Source: Herpetosiphon llansteffanensis
GTDB lineage: Bacteria > Chloroflexota > Chloroflexia > Chloroflexales > Herpetosiphonaceae
Assembly (NCBI RefSeq): GCF_003205875.1
Contig: NZ_PUBZ01000169.1
Coordinates: 84,446 to 148,445, forward strand
Direction: 5' to 3'
DNA: 64,000 nt
Position numbers and translations under genes: made by a program. Shown one piece after another: positions 46,812 through 55,053 of this stretch. Under the pieces are notes generated by a model that did not search any database, was not told the DNA's origin, and was given only the letters and a program-made list of their open reading frames with translations. How positions within the stretch are numbered: the first letter of the stretch is position 1; every line of letters begins with the position of its first letter.

Positions 46812-48706
46812 GCCACTGTCTCCAAAACATTCAAAGCCAGCCGTTCAGGCATTGGCTGAAGATAACTTGAACGAATAATCAAAACTGGTACGCTAAGTTG
46901 GCTCAAGAGTGGGCCAACCACGCTGCCAAGGTCGTAATTGCTGCTGTAGGCTCCCAGTGGCGCACCAACAATCACCAGATCATAGCCCCCGCGTTTGATC
47001 TCGGCGTTGATGGTTTGCGCTATGTTGCCTACCAGCACTTTGCTGTCGGTCACAACTTCATGGCGACGTAAACTAGCGGCGCTGCTTTGTAAAAATCGCT
47101 CGAGGCGGTCAATATCGTTGGTTTGGGTTGCTACCGAAATCAGGGTTGCGCTTGCGCCCACCGATCCCAATAAGCGCCCGGCAAACGCTACATCTTCTTT
47201 GCTTGGCTCGCCATCGCTTAGGCAAATAAGGGCTTTGCTGCATGCTTTGGCGGTTGGTGGCACGAGCAGGACATGCTGTTGGGCCACGCTTAACAATTGG
47301 GTTGCATCACGCTCTGCATTGCGTGCTTCCGTGCCGAGCACCACAATATCGCAGGGTTCGTGTTCGGTTTCGCGGCGCACAGTTTCAATCAAACTGGTGG
47401 TTGATAAACGGGTTTGCAAGTGGGGCAAGCCAGCGCCAAGTTGCTCGCGCACTGCTTGGATGCGGGTGCGCAAACCAGCTTCGTTGCCATCGCGGGCCAC
47501 GACCGTTGCGCGGGCATGGGCGAGGCGAGCCAAGTTGCCGCCAATATTCAAGGCGGTTTCGGCGACTGGCTGGCTATCGGAAATCATTAAAACATTCAGG
47601 CCGCGTTGACTGAGTGCATGCAAGCGCCGTACGCCGATCCACAATTGATCGCCACTGTGGATTGGCAAATTGCGCGCTTCATCTGGGTTGCGCAGGGCAT
47701 CAATCAAAATTGCGTGCTCGCCAAAAGGCCGCACTGGTGCAATCGAGTGGACATCGGGCAACGCAGGCAAGCGCAGGCGAATTCGTTCAAATGCCCCAAC
47801 AAAGGTTTGAGTTTCGACTGTGGCTTGGCCCAGCGATGGAGCGCGTAACGCGGCTTCGGTTTTGGCCAAAACTACATCTTCTGGGCGAATGACGACTTGC
47901 ACAGCGGGGTGATGCTCGGCAGTGCTTGAGGTTTGCAACGGAAAGGTCATCGACCCAACCTGCACCCCAACATCGTTGCACTGACCAAGCAGCACATTGG
48001 CGCTACCAAGGAAGGTGGCGACAAATTCGGTTTGTGGGCGTTGATAGAGCTCATTGGGCGTGCCAACTTCGAGCAAACGGCCCATATTCATCACGCCGAG
48101 CCGGTCGGCTAATTCAAACGCTTCTTCTTGATCGTGGGTCACGAAAATCGTGGTAATGCCTAGTTCGCGTTGAATGCTGCGCAAATTGCGGCGCAAATCG
48201 GTGCGAATTTTGGCATCGAGTGCGCCAAAAGGTTCGTCGAGCAGCAACACTGCTGGGTTGTGGGCCAAGGCGCGGGCTAAAGCAACCCGTTGTTGTTGGC
48301 CGCCAGAAAGTTGGCGGGGCAAACGCTTGCCCAAGCCTGCTAAGCCGACGAGTTCTAATAATTGGTCGCGGCGTTCGCTGCGTTGCTTGCGCTCAACCTT
48401 GCGAATGCGTAAAGCAAATTCAACATTTTCGGCCACTGTCATGTGTTCAAACAGGGCATAATTTTGGAAGACAAAGCCCACATCGCGGGCCTGAGGATTC
48501 AAATCGGTTACATCACGGCCATGCAGCACAATCCGGCCAGTATCGACCGGAGCCAAGCCTGCGATCATGCGCAAAATCGTGCTTTTGCCACTCCCGCTCG
48601 GCCCTAGCAGCACAAAAAATTCACCATCGTGAATTTGCAGTGCCACTTTATTGACCACCGCATGTTGCTCGTAGCGTTTGGTCAGTTGATCAAGCACAAT
48701 CGACAT
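46808..48706 (-). CDS. cysA: Sulfate ABC transporter ATPase CysA with a universal-stress-protein-like extension
   Basis: The 632-residue protein starts with a full CysA ATPase: Walker [10 protein letters not shown] (35-43), signature LSGGQQQR, Walker [14 protein letters not shown] and a TOBE-like region (about 240-350). Usual CysA proteins end near 350 residues. The extra 280 residues resemble two Usp (UspA) domains: [15 protein letters not shown] and [18 protein letters not shown] are Usp-type first strands, and [11 protein letters not shown] and [23 protein letters not shown] with VLLVPP and VPVLIIRS are the later strands of the two halves. It could sense ATP or stress to gate transport. 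AAGGAGG precedes the ATG. Confidence 0.92.
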   Translation of the reverse strand: MSIVLDQLTKRYEQHAVVNKVALQIHDGEFFVLLGPSGSGKSTILRMIAGLAPVDTGRIVLHGRDVTDLNPQARDVGFVFQNYALFEHMTVAENVEFALRIRKVERKQRSERRDQLLELVGLAGLGKRLPRQLSGGQQQRVALARALAHNPAVLLLDEPFGALDAKIRTDLRRNLRSIQRELGITTIFVTHDQEEAFELADRLGVMNMGRLLEVGTPNELYQRPQTEFVATFLGSANVLLGQCNDVGVQVGSMTFPLQTSSTAEHHPAVQVVIRPEDVVLAKTEAALRAPSLGQATVETQTFVGAFERIRLRLPALPDVHSIAPVRPFGEHAILIDALRNPDEARNLPIHSGDQLWIGVRRLHALSQRGLNVLMISDSQPVAETALNIGGNLARLAHARATVVARDGNEAGLRTRIQAVREQLGAGLPHLQTRLSTTSLIETVRRETEHEPCDIVVLGTEARNAERDATQLLSVAQQHVLLVPPTAKACSKALICLSDGEPSKEDVAFAGRLLGSVGASATLISVATQTNDIDRLERFLQSSAASLRRHEVVTDSKVLVGNIAQTINAEIKRGGYDLVIVGAPLGAYSSNYDLGSVVGPLLSQLSVPVLIIRSSYLQPMPERLALNVLETVA

Positions 48707-48721
48707 CGCACCCTCCTTATG

Positions 48722-48760
48722 GTTCCAAGCATGTTCCAGCTATGTTCCAATTCGGTTCCA
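48722..48760. promoter_or_regulatory. Four GTTCCA direct repeats at exact 11-bp spacing upstream of cysA
   Basis: GTTCCA occurs at 48722, 48733, 48744 and 48755, each 11 bp apart, 16-54 bp upstream of the cysA start codon (TGGAAC on the gene strand). Further copies lie at 48864-48869 and 48933-48938, less regularly. The spacing places all four on one DNA face, as in a multimeric operator; a role at RNA level is also possible. Confidence 0.7.
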
Positions 48761-48796
48761 AATTGGCTAACTGGCGCGTCGTTGGGCTAGTTGCCT

Positions 48797-48881
48797 GTTT
48801 GATCGATCAACCGAGCGCATCCGTGGGTGATGCTACTAGGCGGGTTGGCCATACCGCATAGGCGTTCCAATTCGATCAAAC
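48797..48881 (-). ncRNA. Candidate structured leader upstream of the sulfate operon
   Basis: GTTTGATCGA (48797-48806) and TCGATCAAAC (48872-48881) form a perfect 10-bp closing stem around 65 nt with further internal complementarity (GCATC and GATGC). It matches no riboswitch that I know. Function is unproved; it could also be a DNA operator pair. Confidence 0.35.
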
Positions 48882-48937
48882 CTGTGGGGTTTCTAGCTAC
48901 TCTTATCATCACACGCGGCAATTCCAAAGCTTGTTCC

Positions 48938-49014
48938 AGAGGGGTCAGGATTCAGGGGCAAGGGGTCAGTTTACGGGAACCGCGAAGAACACGAAGAGCA
49001 CGAAGGATGGAGAA
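48938..49014. repeat. Short repeat modules upstream of the TPP riboswitch
   Basis: GGGGTCAGGATTCAGGGGC words followed by GAACCGCGAAGAACACGAAG, the reverse complement of the TTCGTG-type words seen in other spacers. No gene. Confidence 0.65.
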
Positions 49015-49021
49015 CTGGCTT

Positions 49022-49050
49022 TTGCTGATTCAAATTTTTTGTGCTATTGT
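49022..49050 (+). promoter_or_regulatory. Promoter of the TPP riboswitch transcript
   Basis: TTGCTG (49022-49027), 17 bp, TATTGT (49045-49050), with TGC right before the -10 (extended -10). Transcription would start near 49057, just before the aptamer. Confidence 0.7.
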
Positions 49051-49070
49051 GTGGGCAATTACAGATAACA

Positions 49071-49158
49071 ACCGCTAGGGGTGCCACATGGCTGAGATTT
49101 CGCAACGGCGAAAGACCCTCTGAACCTGATCTCGTTAGCACGAGCGAAGGAAAGCGGC
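49071..49158 (+). ncRNA. TPP (thiamine pyrophosphate) riboswitch aptamer
   Basis: The conserved THI-box sequence is evident: AGGGGTGCC, then GCTGAGA (pyrimidine-sensor helix), then ACCCTCTGAACCTGATCTCG with the TGAACCTGATC core, then GCACGAGCGAAGGAAAGC. Closing stem P1 pairs CCGCT (49072-49076) with AGCGG (49153-49157). An intrinsic terminator follows at once, so binding of TPP is expected to switch transcription off. Confidence 0.95.
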
Positions 49159-49166
49159 GTGGTTTA

Positions 49167-49190
49167 ATCCCGCCGTGCGCGGGATTTTTG
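49167..49190 (+). terminator. Expression-platform terminator of the TPP riboswitch
   Basis: ATCCCGC/GCGGGAT stem (7 bp, 5-nt loop, 49167-49185) followed by TTTTG, lying between the aptamer and the start codon of the downstream gene. This is a transcription-attenuation platform. Confidence 0.85.
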
Positions 49191-49226
49191 CATGTGGTCT
49201 CTAGCCAATGTTCAAGGAGTTTATTC

Positions 49227-50387
49227 GTGAAACGTTGGTTACTTAGTTTTTTAACAATCAGTTCATTGGTTTTAGCTGGCTGTGGTGCGGCGGCTACGCC
49301 AACTCCTGAAACGGCAGTCGAACCTACGCCAGCCACAACCGCTGCTGCTGAGGTTACGCCAGCAGCGACCCAAGCCACCCAAGCACCCACCGATAGCGGC
49401 CAATTTGCTGGCCAAACCTTGGTGGTGGTTTCGCACGATAGCTTTGCAATTAGCAGCGAAGTTATTTCGGGCTTTGAAGAAATGACCGGCGCAACCGTGC
49501 AGATTCTCGAATCGGGCGATGCTGGCGAGGCACTGAACAAGAGCATTTTGGCCAAAGGCGCACCCTTGGGCGATGTGTTGTATGGCGTTGACAATACCTT
49601 TTTGAGCCGCGCGCTTGATGCAGATATTTTCGAAGCTTATGCGTCCAAAAATCTCGAGCAAATTCCTGCCGAATTGAAGCTCGATGCCCAAAATCGGGTT
49701 TCGCCAGTTGATGTTGGCTATGTCACAATTAATTATGATAAAGCTGCTGTGGCCGAAGCTGGCTTGAGTTTGCCAACCGATTTACGCGATTTGACCAAGC
49801 CTGAGTGGAAAGGCAAGTTGGTGGTTGAAAATCCAGCCACCTCATCGCCTGGCTTGTCGTTTATGTTAGCCACGATTGGCCACTTTGGCGAGAGCGGCGA
49901 GTATACCTGGCGCAACTTCTGGAGCGATTTGCGCGCCAACGAAATCAAAGTGGCAAGCGGTTGGGAAGAAGCCTATTATGGCGATTTTAGCGGAGCCAGC
50001 GATGGCCAATATCCGTTGGCGGTGAGTTACGCCACCAGCCCTGCTGCCGAAGTGATGTTTGCCACAACGCCCTTGACCGATGCGCCAACTGGCAATGTAT
50101 TGTTGCCAGGTGCTTCGTTCCAACAAATTGAATTTGTGGGCTTGTTGAAAGATGCCAAAAACCCTGAATTGGGCAAAGCTTGGATCGACTATATGCTCAG
50201 CGACGCATTCCAAAGCGACATTGGCGGCCAGATGTTTGTTTATCCTGCCTTGCCAAGCGCCAAAGTGCCTGCTGAATTTAGCCAATATGCTCAAGTGCCA
50301 AGCGAGGTGGTAACGCTTGCGCCAGCAGATATTGCGGCCAACCGCGAGCGCTGGCTCAACGAATGGCAAGAAACCGTTTTACGCTAG
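49227..50387 (+). CDS. thiB: Thiamine-type ABC transporter substrate-binding lipoprotein
   Basis: The 386-residue lipoprotein has the signal KRWLLSFLTISSLVLAGC (lipobox LAGC), a Thr/Pro/Ala linker and a binding-protein fold. Its blocks match ThiB (TbpA): LVVVSHDSFAISSEV, GDVLYGVDNTFLSRALD, DVGYVTINYDKAAV, ENPATSSPGLSFML and YGDFSGASDGQYPLAVSY. Position under a TPP riboswitch makes thiamine or its phosphates the likely ligand. GTG at 49227 has AAGGAG upstream. No thiP or thiQ follows: the next gene is convergent, so the channel is encoded elsewhere or shared. Confidence 0.93.
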   Translation: MKRWLLSFLTISSLVLAGCGAAATPTPETAVEPTPATTAAAEVTPAATQATQAPTDSGQFAGQTLVVVSHDSFAISSEVISGFEEMTGATVQILESGDAGEALNKSILAKGAPLGDVLYGVDNTFLSRALDADIFEAYASKNLEQIPAELKLDAQNRVSPVDVGYVTINYDKAAVAEAGLSLPTDLRDLTKPEWKGKLVVENPATSSPGLSFMLATIGHFGESGEYTWRNFWSDLRANEIKVASGWEEAYYGDFSGASDGQYPLAVSYATSPAAEVMFATTPLTDAPTGNVLLPGASFQQIEFVGLLKDAKNPELGKAWIDYMLSDAFQSDIGGQMFVYPALPSAKVPAEFSQYAQVPSEVVTLAPADIAANRERWLNEWQETVLR

Positions 50388-50394
50388 CTAAAAC

Positions 50395-50439
50395 AACAAT
50401 CCCCTGCAATTCCAATCTGGTTGCAGAGGATTGTTTTTG
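50395..50439 (+). terminator. Terminator of thiB
   Basis: AACAATCCCCTGCAA (50395-50409) pairs, with one mismatch, with TTGCAGAGGATTGTT (50421-50435), followed by TTTG. It begins 8 bp after the stop codon. Confidence 0.8.
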
Positions 50440-50453
50440 TTTAACCGGCTTTT

Positions 50454-51035
50454 TTAGTCGCCAGTGGTTTTGACTGCTGGCCAATCGCCAACCATCAAGC
50501 CGCCGACAGCGCCGATCAATGCGCCAAAGCCACCACCGAGCAGATATTCGCCGGTGACCGTTGCCAAGCCCAAGCCAATCAACACACAGAAGGCAACCCC
50601 AACGATAATCCGTTTGAGCCGACCAAGCATAGTCAGCGAGATAATCGAATTGGCGCTGATTGAATCGTTGCCAGTGCTGGCTGGTGCTGCTGGTTTTGGT
50701 GCGACAGGCGCGGCAGTTGCTGGCGCGGCGGCAGGTGTGGCGGCAACCACAGGTGCAGCAGCGGCAGGCGCTGGCGTTGCAGCCACACCTGGCGCAGCAG
50801 GTGCATCAGCGGCAGCTTTTTTCGCAGCCCGAATTGCTTCCAAGCGTGCTTTTTTATCATCCGACATATTGGCACCAACCGCAGCAGTTGCGGGAGCCTC
50901 AGTTGTTGCCGCTACGACCGGCGCAGCAGGTGCAGGTGCAGCCGCTGGCGCTTCGCCTTCAGCAGCTTTTTTAGCGGCATTGGCTGCGCGAATCGCATCG
51001 AGCCGCGCCTTTTTTTCATCGCTTGTATCAGCCAT
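50454..51035 (-). CDS. Ala/Pro-rich protein with duplicated N-terminal motif and C-terminal membrane helices
   Basis: The 193-residue protein has two copies of a charged motif, SDEKKARLDAIRAANAAKKA (near 4) and SDDKKARLEAIRAAKKAAAD (near 58), separated by Ala/Pro-rich linkers. The C-terminal third has two hydrophobic helices (IIVGVAFCVLIGLGLATVTGEYLL and GGFGALIGAVGGLMVGDW). It has no recognisable domain. The duplication suggests a two-site binding protein tethered to the membrane. It is the only gene here on the minus strand between thiB and ftcD. Confidence 0.78.
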   Translation of the reverse strand: MADTSDEKKARLDAIRAANAAKKAAEGEAPAAAPAPAAPVVAATTEAPATAAVGANMSDDKKARLEAIRAAKKAAADAPAAPGVAATPAPAAAAPVVAATPAAAPATAAPVAPKPAAPASTGNDSISANSIISLTMLGRLKRIIVGVAFCVLIGLGLATVTGEYLLGGGFGALIGAVGGLMVGDWPAVKTTGD

Positions 51036-51421
51036 GTGCGTCCCTCAGATAGCAAAGATTAAATTGATCGACAAATGTTGTTACGATAGCACGGTATTTT
51101 CAATCGCAAACAAGCCAGTAATCCTCAACTCATTGAGTTAAGGCTTCCAACTCGCGCTGTATTGTATCATGCTTGGTTGGTCTTGGTGCAGCTATTTGGT
51201 GAGGAAAAATCAGTTCCGTTGAGCCAGCCGTGCCGTTCCACCCAAGAGCACGGCTGACCTTTTCGGATTGAGAGGAAACGCACCTGTAGTATGCCGCCAA
51301 CAGATGAGTATTAGGTGAGGATGATGTCAATGGGCGATTAAGATTCTGGGCCTGTTGTTTAACCAAATTCTCAGCATCTGATCTATACTTGGGCCGTTGT
51401 GGTTCGTCAAAGGAGACATCA
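51036..51421. other. Spacer upstream of ftcD
   Basis: No gene is supported in this 386-bp gap. It holds a 9-bp inverted repeat (CAGCCGTGC, 51225-51233; GCACGGCTG, 51248-51256) in the likely ftcD leader and a TATACT -10-like sequence near 51387. A minus-strand frame here (51130-51486) overlaps the ftcD start and shows no features. Confidence 0.4.
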
Positions 51422-52906
51422 ATGGGCTTGGTCGAAAGTATTATGAATTTTAGCGAGGGTCGTCGCACTGAGGTTGTGCACGCCATTCGTGATGCAATTA
51501 CGGCAGTTGCTGGCGTGCAATTGCTCGATGTTCAATCTGACGCTGATCATAATCGCACGGTGATTAGCTTTGCAGGCGAGGCCGAGGCGGTTGGCGAAGC
51601 TGCCTTCCAAGCCACGCGCACTGCCCAAGGCTTGATCAATTTGGATACACATCGCGGCGAACATCCGCGCATCGGCGCGACCGATGTTGTGCCATTTGTA
51701 CCGCTTGGCCAAACCAGCATGAAGCAATGTGTGGCCTTGGCCCGCAAAGTTGGCAAGCGCATTGGCGAAGAGTTGGGGATTGCGGTCTATCTTTACGAAG
51801 AGGCAGCAACCCGCCCCGAGCGCCAGAATTTGGCCGATGTGCGCAAGGGCGAATATGAAGCTTGGCGCAAAGCTGTTGGGGTTGATGCAGCCCGCGCGCC
51901 AGATTTTGGCCCAGCTGTGGCAACGCCCGCCGGAGCGACCGTCGTCGGCGCACGCCAACCATTGATCGCCTACAACATCTATTTAAATACAACCGATGTT
52001 GAGATTGCCAAAAAAATCGCCAAATCGATTCGCTATCTTGGTGGCGGTTTGCGCTATGTCAAAGCCTTGGGTTTGTTGGTCGATGGCCGCGCCCAAATCT
52101 CGATGAACTTGGTTAATTTCCGTGGCACGCCAATTCATCGGGTGCAAGAATTGGTGCGCGCCGAAGCCATGCGCTATGGCGTGACGATTACCGAAGGCGA
52201 AGTGATTGGGCTGGTGCCGCAAGATGCGCTGTTTGATGCTGCCGAGCATTATCTGCAACTCAACAACTTTCGCCGCGACCAAGTGCTTGAGGCCAAATTG
52301 GCCGCGCCAAGTAGCGACAATTGGCTGCCAAATAACACCTTGCAAGCCTTTGCTGCTGGTACGCCAACGCCTGGTGGCGGCTCGGCGGCAGCGTTGGCCG
52401 GGGCTTTGGCTGGCTCATTAGGCCAAATGGTGGCAAATTTGACGGTTAGCCGCAAAAAATACGCAGCGGTTAAGCCAATTATCGCCGCCGCCTTGGAGCG
52501 CGTGAGCGAGGCCACGACAAATTTAGGCAAATTGGCGTTGGCTGATAGCGCAGCGTTTAACGCGATCAGCGTTGCCCGTAAATTGCCTGAGGATCAAGCT
52601 GATCGTGAGCAACAAATGGCCGCTGCGATTCTCCATGCCTGCGAAATTCCCTTGCAGGTTGCACAACAAGCTGCTAGTTTGTTTGCTGATTTGCAGCTTT
52701 TGGCGACCCAAGGCAACGCCAATGCCCGCACCGATGCCCAAGTTGGCGGCTATTTGGCGTTTGCAGCGGTCAATGGCGCGTGCTTAAATGTGTTGGTTAA
52801 TCTGAGTGATCTGAGCGATAGCCAACAACGCGACGCATTCAGCGCCAAGGTTGCTAGCTTGCGCCAACAAGCTGAACAAGGCTTGCAGCAATTGGTGACA
52901 CTCTAG
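51422..52906 (+). CDS. ftcD: Bifunctional glutamate formimidoyltransferase / formimidoyl-THF cyclodeaminase
   Basis: Transfers the formimino group from formiminoglutamate (from histidine breakdown) to tetrahydrofolate, then deaminates it to methenyl-THF. The 494-residue length fits a fused enzyme. The transferase half (1-290) has VESIMNFSEGRR, DSDADHNRTVISF-like DADHNRTV, DTHRGEHPRIGATDVVPFVP and RTDAYNIYLNT-type AYNIYLNTTDVEIAK. The C-terminal half has TPTPGGGSAAALAGALAGSL, the cyclodeaminase motif. ATG at 51422 has AAAGGAG upstream; extension to 51389 lacks support. No hut genes are nearby. Confidence 0.95.
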   Translation: MGLVESIMNFSEGRRTEVVHAIRDAITAVAGVQLLDVQSDADHNRTVISFAGEAEAVGEAAFQATRTAQGLINLDTHRGEHPRIGATDVVPFVPLGQTSMKQCVALARKVGKRIGEELGIAVYLYEEAATRPERQNLADVRKGEYEAWRKAVGVDAARAPDFGPAVATPAGATVVGARQPLIAYNIYLNTTDVEIAKKIAKSIRYLGGGLRYVKALGLLVDGRAQISMNLVNFRGTPIHRVQELVRAEAMRYGVTITEGEVIGLVPQDALFDAAEHYLQLNNFRRDQVLEAKLAAPSSDNWLPNNTLQAFAAGTPTPGGGSAAALAGALAGSLGQMVANLTVSRKKYAAVKPIIAAALERVSEATTNLGKLALADSAAFNAISVARKLPEDQADREQQMAAAILHACEIPLQVAQQAASLFADLQLLATQGNANARTDAQVGGYLAFAAVNGACLNVLVNLSDLSDSQQRDAFSAKVASLRQQAEQGLQQLVTL

Positions 52907-52924
52907 GCAGGGTTATGCTACAAT
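52895..52924 (+). promoter_or_regulatory. Promoter of the 54-residue gene
   Basis: GTGACA (52895-52900), 18 bp, TACAAT (52919-52924) with TGC before the -10. It overlaps the end of ftcD and lies 44 bp before the ATG. Confidence 0.6.
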
Positions 52925-52967
52925 GAGCACATAGATCAACTTCTGCGTATCGCGAGGAGATTTTTCA

Positions 52968-53132
52968 ATGGCTCGTTGGCTTCTGATTGTCGTTGGCTTG
53001 GCTGCTTTGGTGCGCGTCATCGACTTACAACGTAAACTTGATGCCGCCCGATCACGTGGCGATATGTACCGCGACATCTCAGCCCGCCTTGATCGTCAAT
53101 TGGCGGACTTGCAAAAGCAAGCTAAAGCCTAA
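52968..53132 (+). CDS. Small membrane-anchored protein, 54 residues
   Basis: A short N-terminal hydrophobic anchor (WLLIVVGLAALVRVI) followed by a charged helix rich in Arg, Asp, Gln and Lys (QRKLDAARSRGDMYRDISARL). GAGGAG lies 9 bp upstream and its own promoter and a following hairpin frame it, so it is probably a real gene. No family recognised. Confidence 0.68.
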   Translation: MARWLLIVVGLAALVRVIDLQRKLDAARSRGDMYRDISARLDRQLADLQKQAKA

Positions 53133-53150
53133 AATTTAGGCAATTAAACG

Positions 53151-53190
53151 AGCCGATCAATAAACCAACTTATGGTTATTGATCGGCTTG
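53151..53190 (+). terminator. Hairpin after the 54-residue gene
   Basis: Perfect 13-bp stem AGCCGATCAATAA (53151-53163) and TTATTGATCGGCT (53176-53188). It has no T run after it, so it may end transcription poorly or protect the 3' end. Confidence 0.6.
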
Positions 53191-53314
53191 GCATTTAATC
53201 GGTCTTACGGCGGAGTGTCAGTCGGCCATCAGGCGCTCATCAGATAGTCATACTGGCGTAGCATGAAGTTATTGAGTACGCTGCCTCTGGAAACACAAGC
53301 CCATGGAGGTCGCC

Positions 53315-53452
53315 ATGCTGACGACATTATTTTTTGTTGCGCTCCTGCTTGTGGCATTAGCCGCATTGCCCTATGTTTCGCGCTCAACGCCCTTCGTCGA
53401 GGACGACAGCGACGAGCCACAATTACGCATGAAGTCGACGCGCCAGCGCTAA
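53315..53452 (+). CDS. Small membrane-anchored protein, 45 residues
   Basis: An N-terminal helix (LTTLFFVALLLVALAALPYV) and an acidic tail (DDSDEPQLR). GGAGGT lies 5 bp before the ATG. Its end overlaps the 3' end of cca on the opposite strand by 30 bp. No family recognised. Confidence 0.6.
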   Translation: MLTTLFFVALLLVALAALPYVSRSTPFVEDDSDEPQLRMKSTRQR

Positions 53453-54976
53453 GGCGCTTTCACGGTCGGTCACTTCGCCAGCAGCTTGAGCCTCACGAAT
53501 TGCCTCAAGCAAAGCCCCAATCTGCGGGCCAGCTGGCAAACCTAGCGCTTGCATTAACGTGTGCCCATCAACGAAGGGCGCACGTTTTTGTTGGGCCTCT
53601 GCATCCCAGTGGAACCCAAGCATTGCGTCTGTCCAAGCTGCTTGGTAGGCCCAATGATGTTCTTGCAGCAATGGCCCGCGTGTGGCCATATGGTCGGCCA
53701 AGGCGTGTAATAAGGTATCAACAGCGCTTTCCTTTAAATCGCGAAAGAAGCGATAGGCCGCTTTGGCACTGGTTTCTGGTTGCGAATAGAGCTGGCCTGG
53801 CCGCATATGCCCAGCAATCACCTTGCACATATATTCAATTTCTTGGTTGCTAAATCTTAATCGCTGATACACGCCGCGCGCAATTTCGGCTCCAACGGTT
53901 TGATGTTCGTGAAACGACACGCTGCCATCGGGCTTATCGACGCGGGTTGCTGGCTTGGCACAATCGTGCAGCAAAATGGCCATTTTCCAGAGTGCTCGAT
54001 GGCTGGCGGTGTTGCCAATTGGCTGCTGAATTTGAGCCACGATTTGCTTGGCCCATTGCAGTTGCAAGCTTAGGTTTGGCAGCATGCGCAAGGTTGCTGG
54101 CTGCTGAAAAAAGGCTGGTGGATGCCAATCGTCGGCGCTCGCTGGGGGTGCTACTGGCGCTGGCTGTTGATCATGCTCCAATTGGGCGAGCAACCATTCG
54201 CCTGCCGTAATTGTTTCGAGCGAATGTTCCCACACATCTAAAAAGTGAATATTGGGTTGGGTGTGGTGGTACATTGGGCGAATCTCAGGCATTAAACTTG
54301 GCAAAAGATTAATTCGATCCAAATAGCGTAACCAACTAGCACTCCAACGAGTGGCTAAAATTGCCAATAATTCAACGCGCACCCGTTCAACTGCGACTTG
54401 CGTGATTGCTTCGACATGCGCCCGAATCGCCTGATCGGTTGCCGGATCAAGCTGCCAGCCAAGTTGGGCCGCGATGCGTACGGCGCGCAGCATGCGCAAG
54501 GGATCGTTCGTAAACGCTGTTGCTTGCACCATGCGTACGGTTCCGCTTTGAATCGCATCCAAGCCAGCATGCGGATCGATAATCTGACCAAGTTGGGCTT
54601 GCTCGTAGAGCGGCGCGGCCATGGCATTAATCGTAAAATCACGATCAGCCAAATCGCCTACCAAATCTGCTGCGCGCAAATGCGCAAGATCAAGATAGTT
54701 GCCATCGTGCAGCACGACGCGGCCAATATCGCGCTCTGCATCGAGCACCACCAAACTGGCGTTGAGCTGGTTGGCAAGGGTTTGGGCTAAGGCAATTGCT
54801 GGTTGATCGACAACTAAATCAACATCTTGCAAGGCCCGCCCAATCACCAAATCGCGCAGCGTACCGCCAACAACCCAAGCTGGCCGAGCGCCGAGCAATT
54901 GTTTGAGCACGCTCAAGGCTTGGCGTAAACTGAGATACTCCGAGGTTTGGGGAAACTGAACATGACGCATCTTCAT
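53423..54976 (-). CDS. cca: CCA-adding tRNA nucleotidyltransferase with HD domain
   Basis: The 517-residue protein contains the class-II nucleotidyltransferase site GGTLRDLVIGRALQDVDLVVD (two catalytic Asp residues) and DRDFTINAMA. The RNA-binding neck (DPLRMLRAVRIAAQLGW) follows, then an HD domain (ILLHDCAKPAT) and the GHM motif. It adds or repairs the 3' CCA of tRNAs; some members of this family are poly(A) polymerases or A-adding enzymes. The HD domain suggests added phosphohydrolase activity. It overlaps the 45-residue gene's end. Confidence 0.92.
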   Translation of the reverse strand: MKMRHVQFPQTSEYLSLRQALSVLKQLLGARPAWVVGGTLRDLVIGRALQDVDLVVDQPAIALAQTLANQLNASLVVLDAERDIGRVVLHDGNYLDLAHLRAADLVGDLADRDFTINAMAAPLYEQAQLGQIIDPHAGLDAIQSGTVRMVQATAFTNDPLRMLRAVRIAAQLGWQLDPATDQAIRAHVEAITQVAVERVRVELLAILATRWSASWLRYLDRINLLPSLMPEIRPMYHHTQPNIHFLDVWEHSLETITAGEWLLAQLEHDQQPAPVAPPASADDWHPPAFFQQPATLRMLPNLSLQLQWAKQIVAQIQQPIGNTASHRALWKMAILLHDCAKPATRVDKPDGSVSFHEHQTVGAEIARGVYQRLRFSNQEIEYMCKVIAGHMRPGQLYSQPETSAKAAYRFFRDLKESAVDTLLHALADHMATRGPLLQEHHWAYQAAWTDAMLGFHWDAEAQQKRAPFVDGHTLMQALGLPAGPQIGALLEAIREAQAAGEVTDRESALALARRLHA

Positions 54977-55053
54977 AGAAAACTCACTTTGGGCAGCTAT
55001 GCTCTATAATTGTGGGATAATCGAACCACAAAATGGCGAAAGGAATAAAGGCA

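Noticed and set aside
51266..51290. GGATTGAGAGGAAACG sequence resembling a CRISPR repeat
   Set aside because: It occurs once only, with no second copy within the window.
51130..51486. Minus-strand frame of 118 codons overlapping the ftcD start
   Set aside because: No ribosome site, no recognisable pattern, and it overlaps the well-supported ftcD N-terminus.
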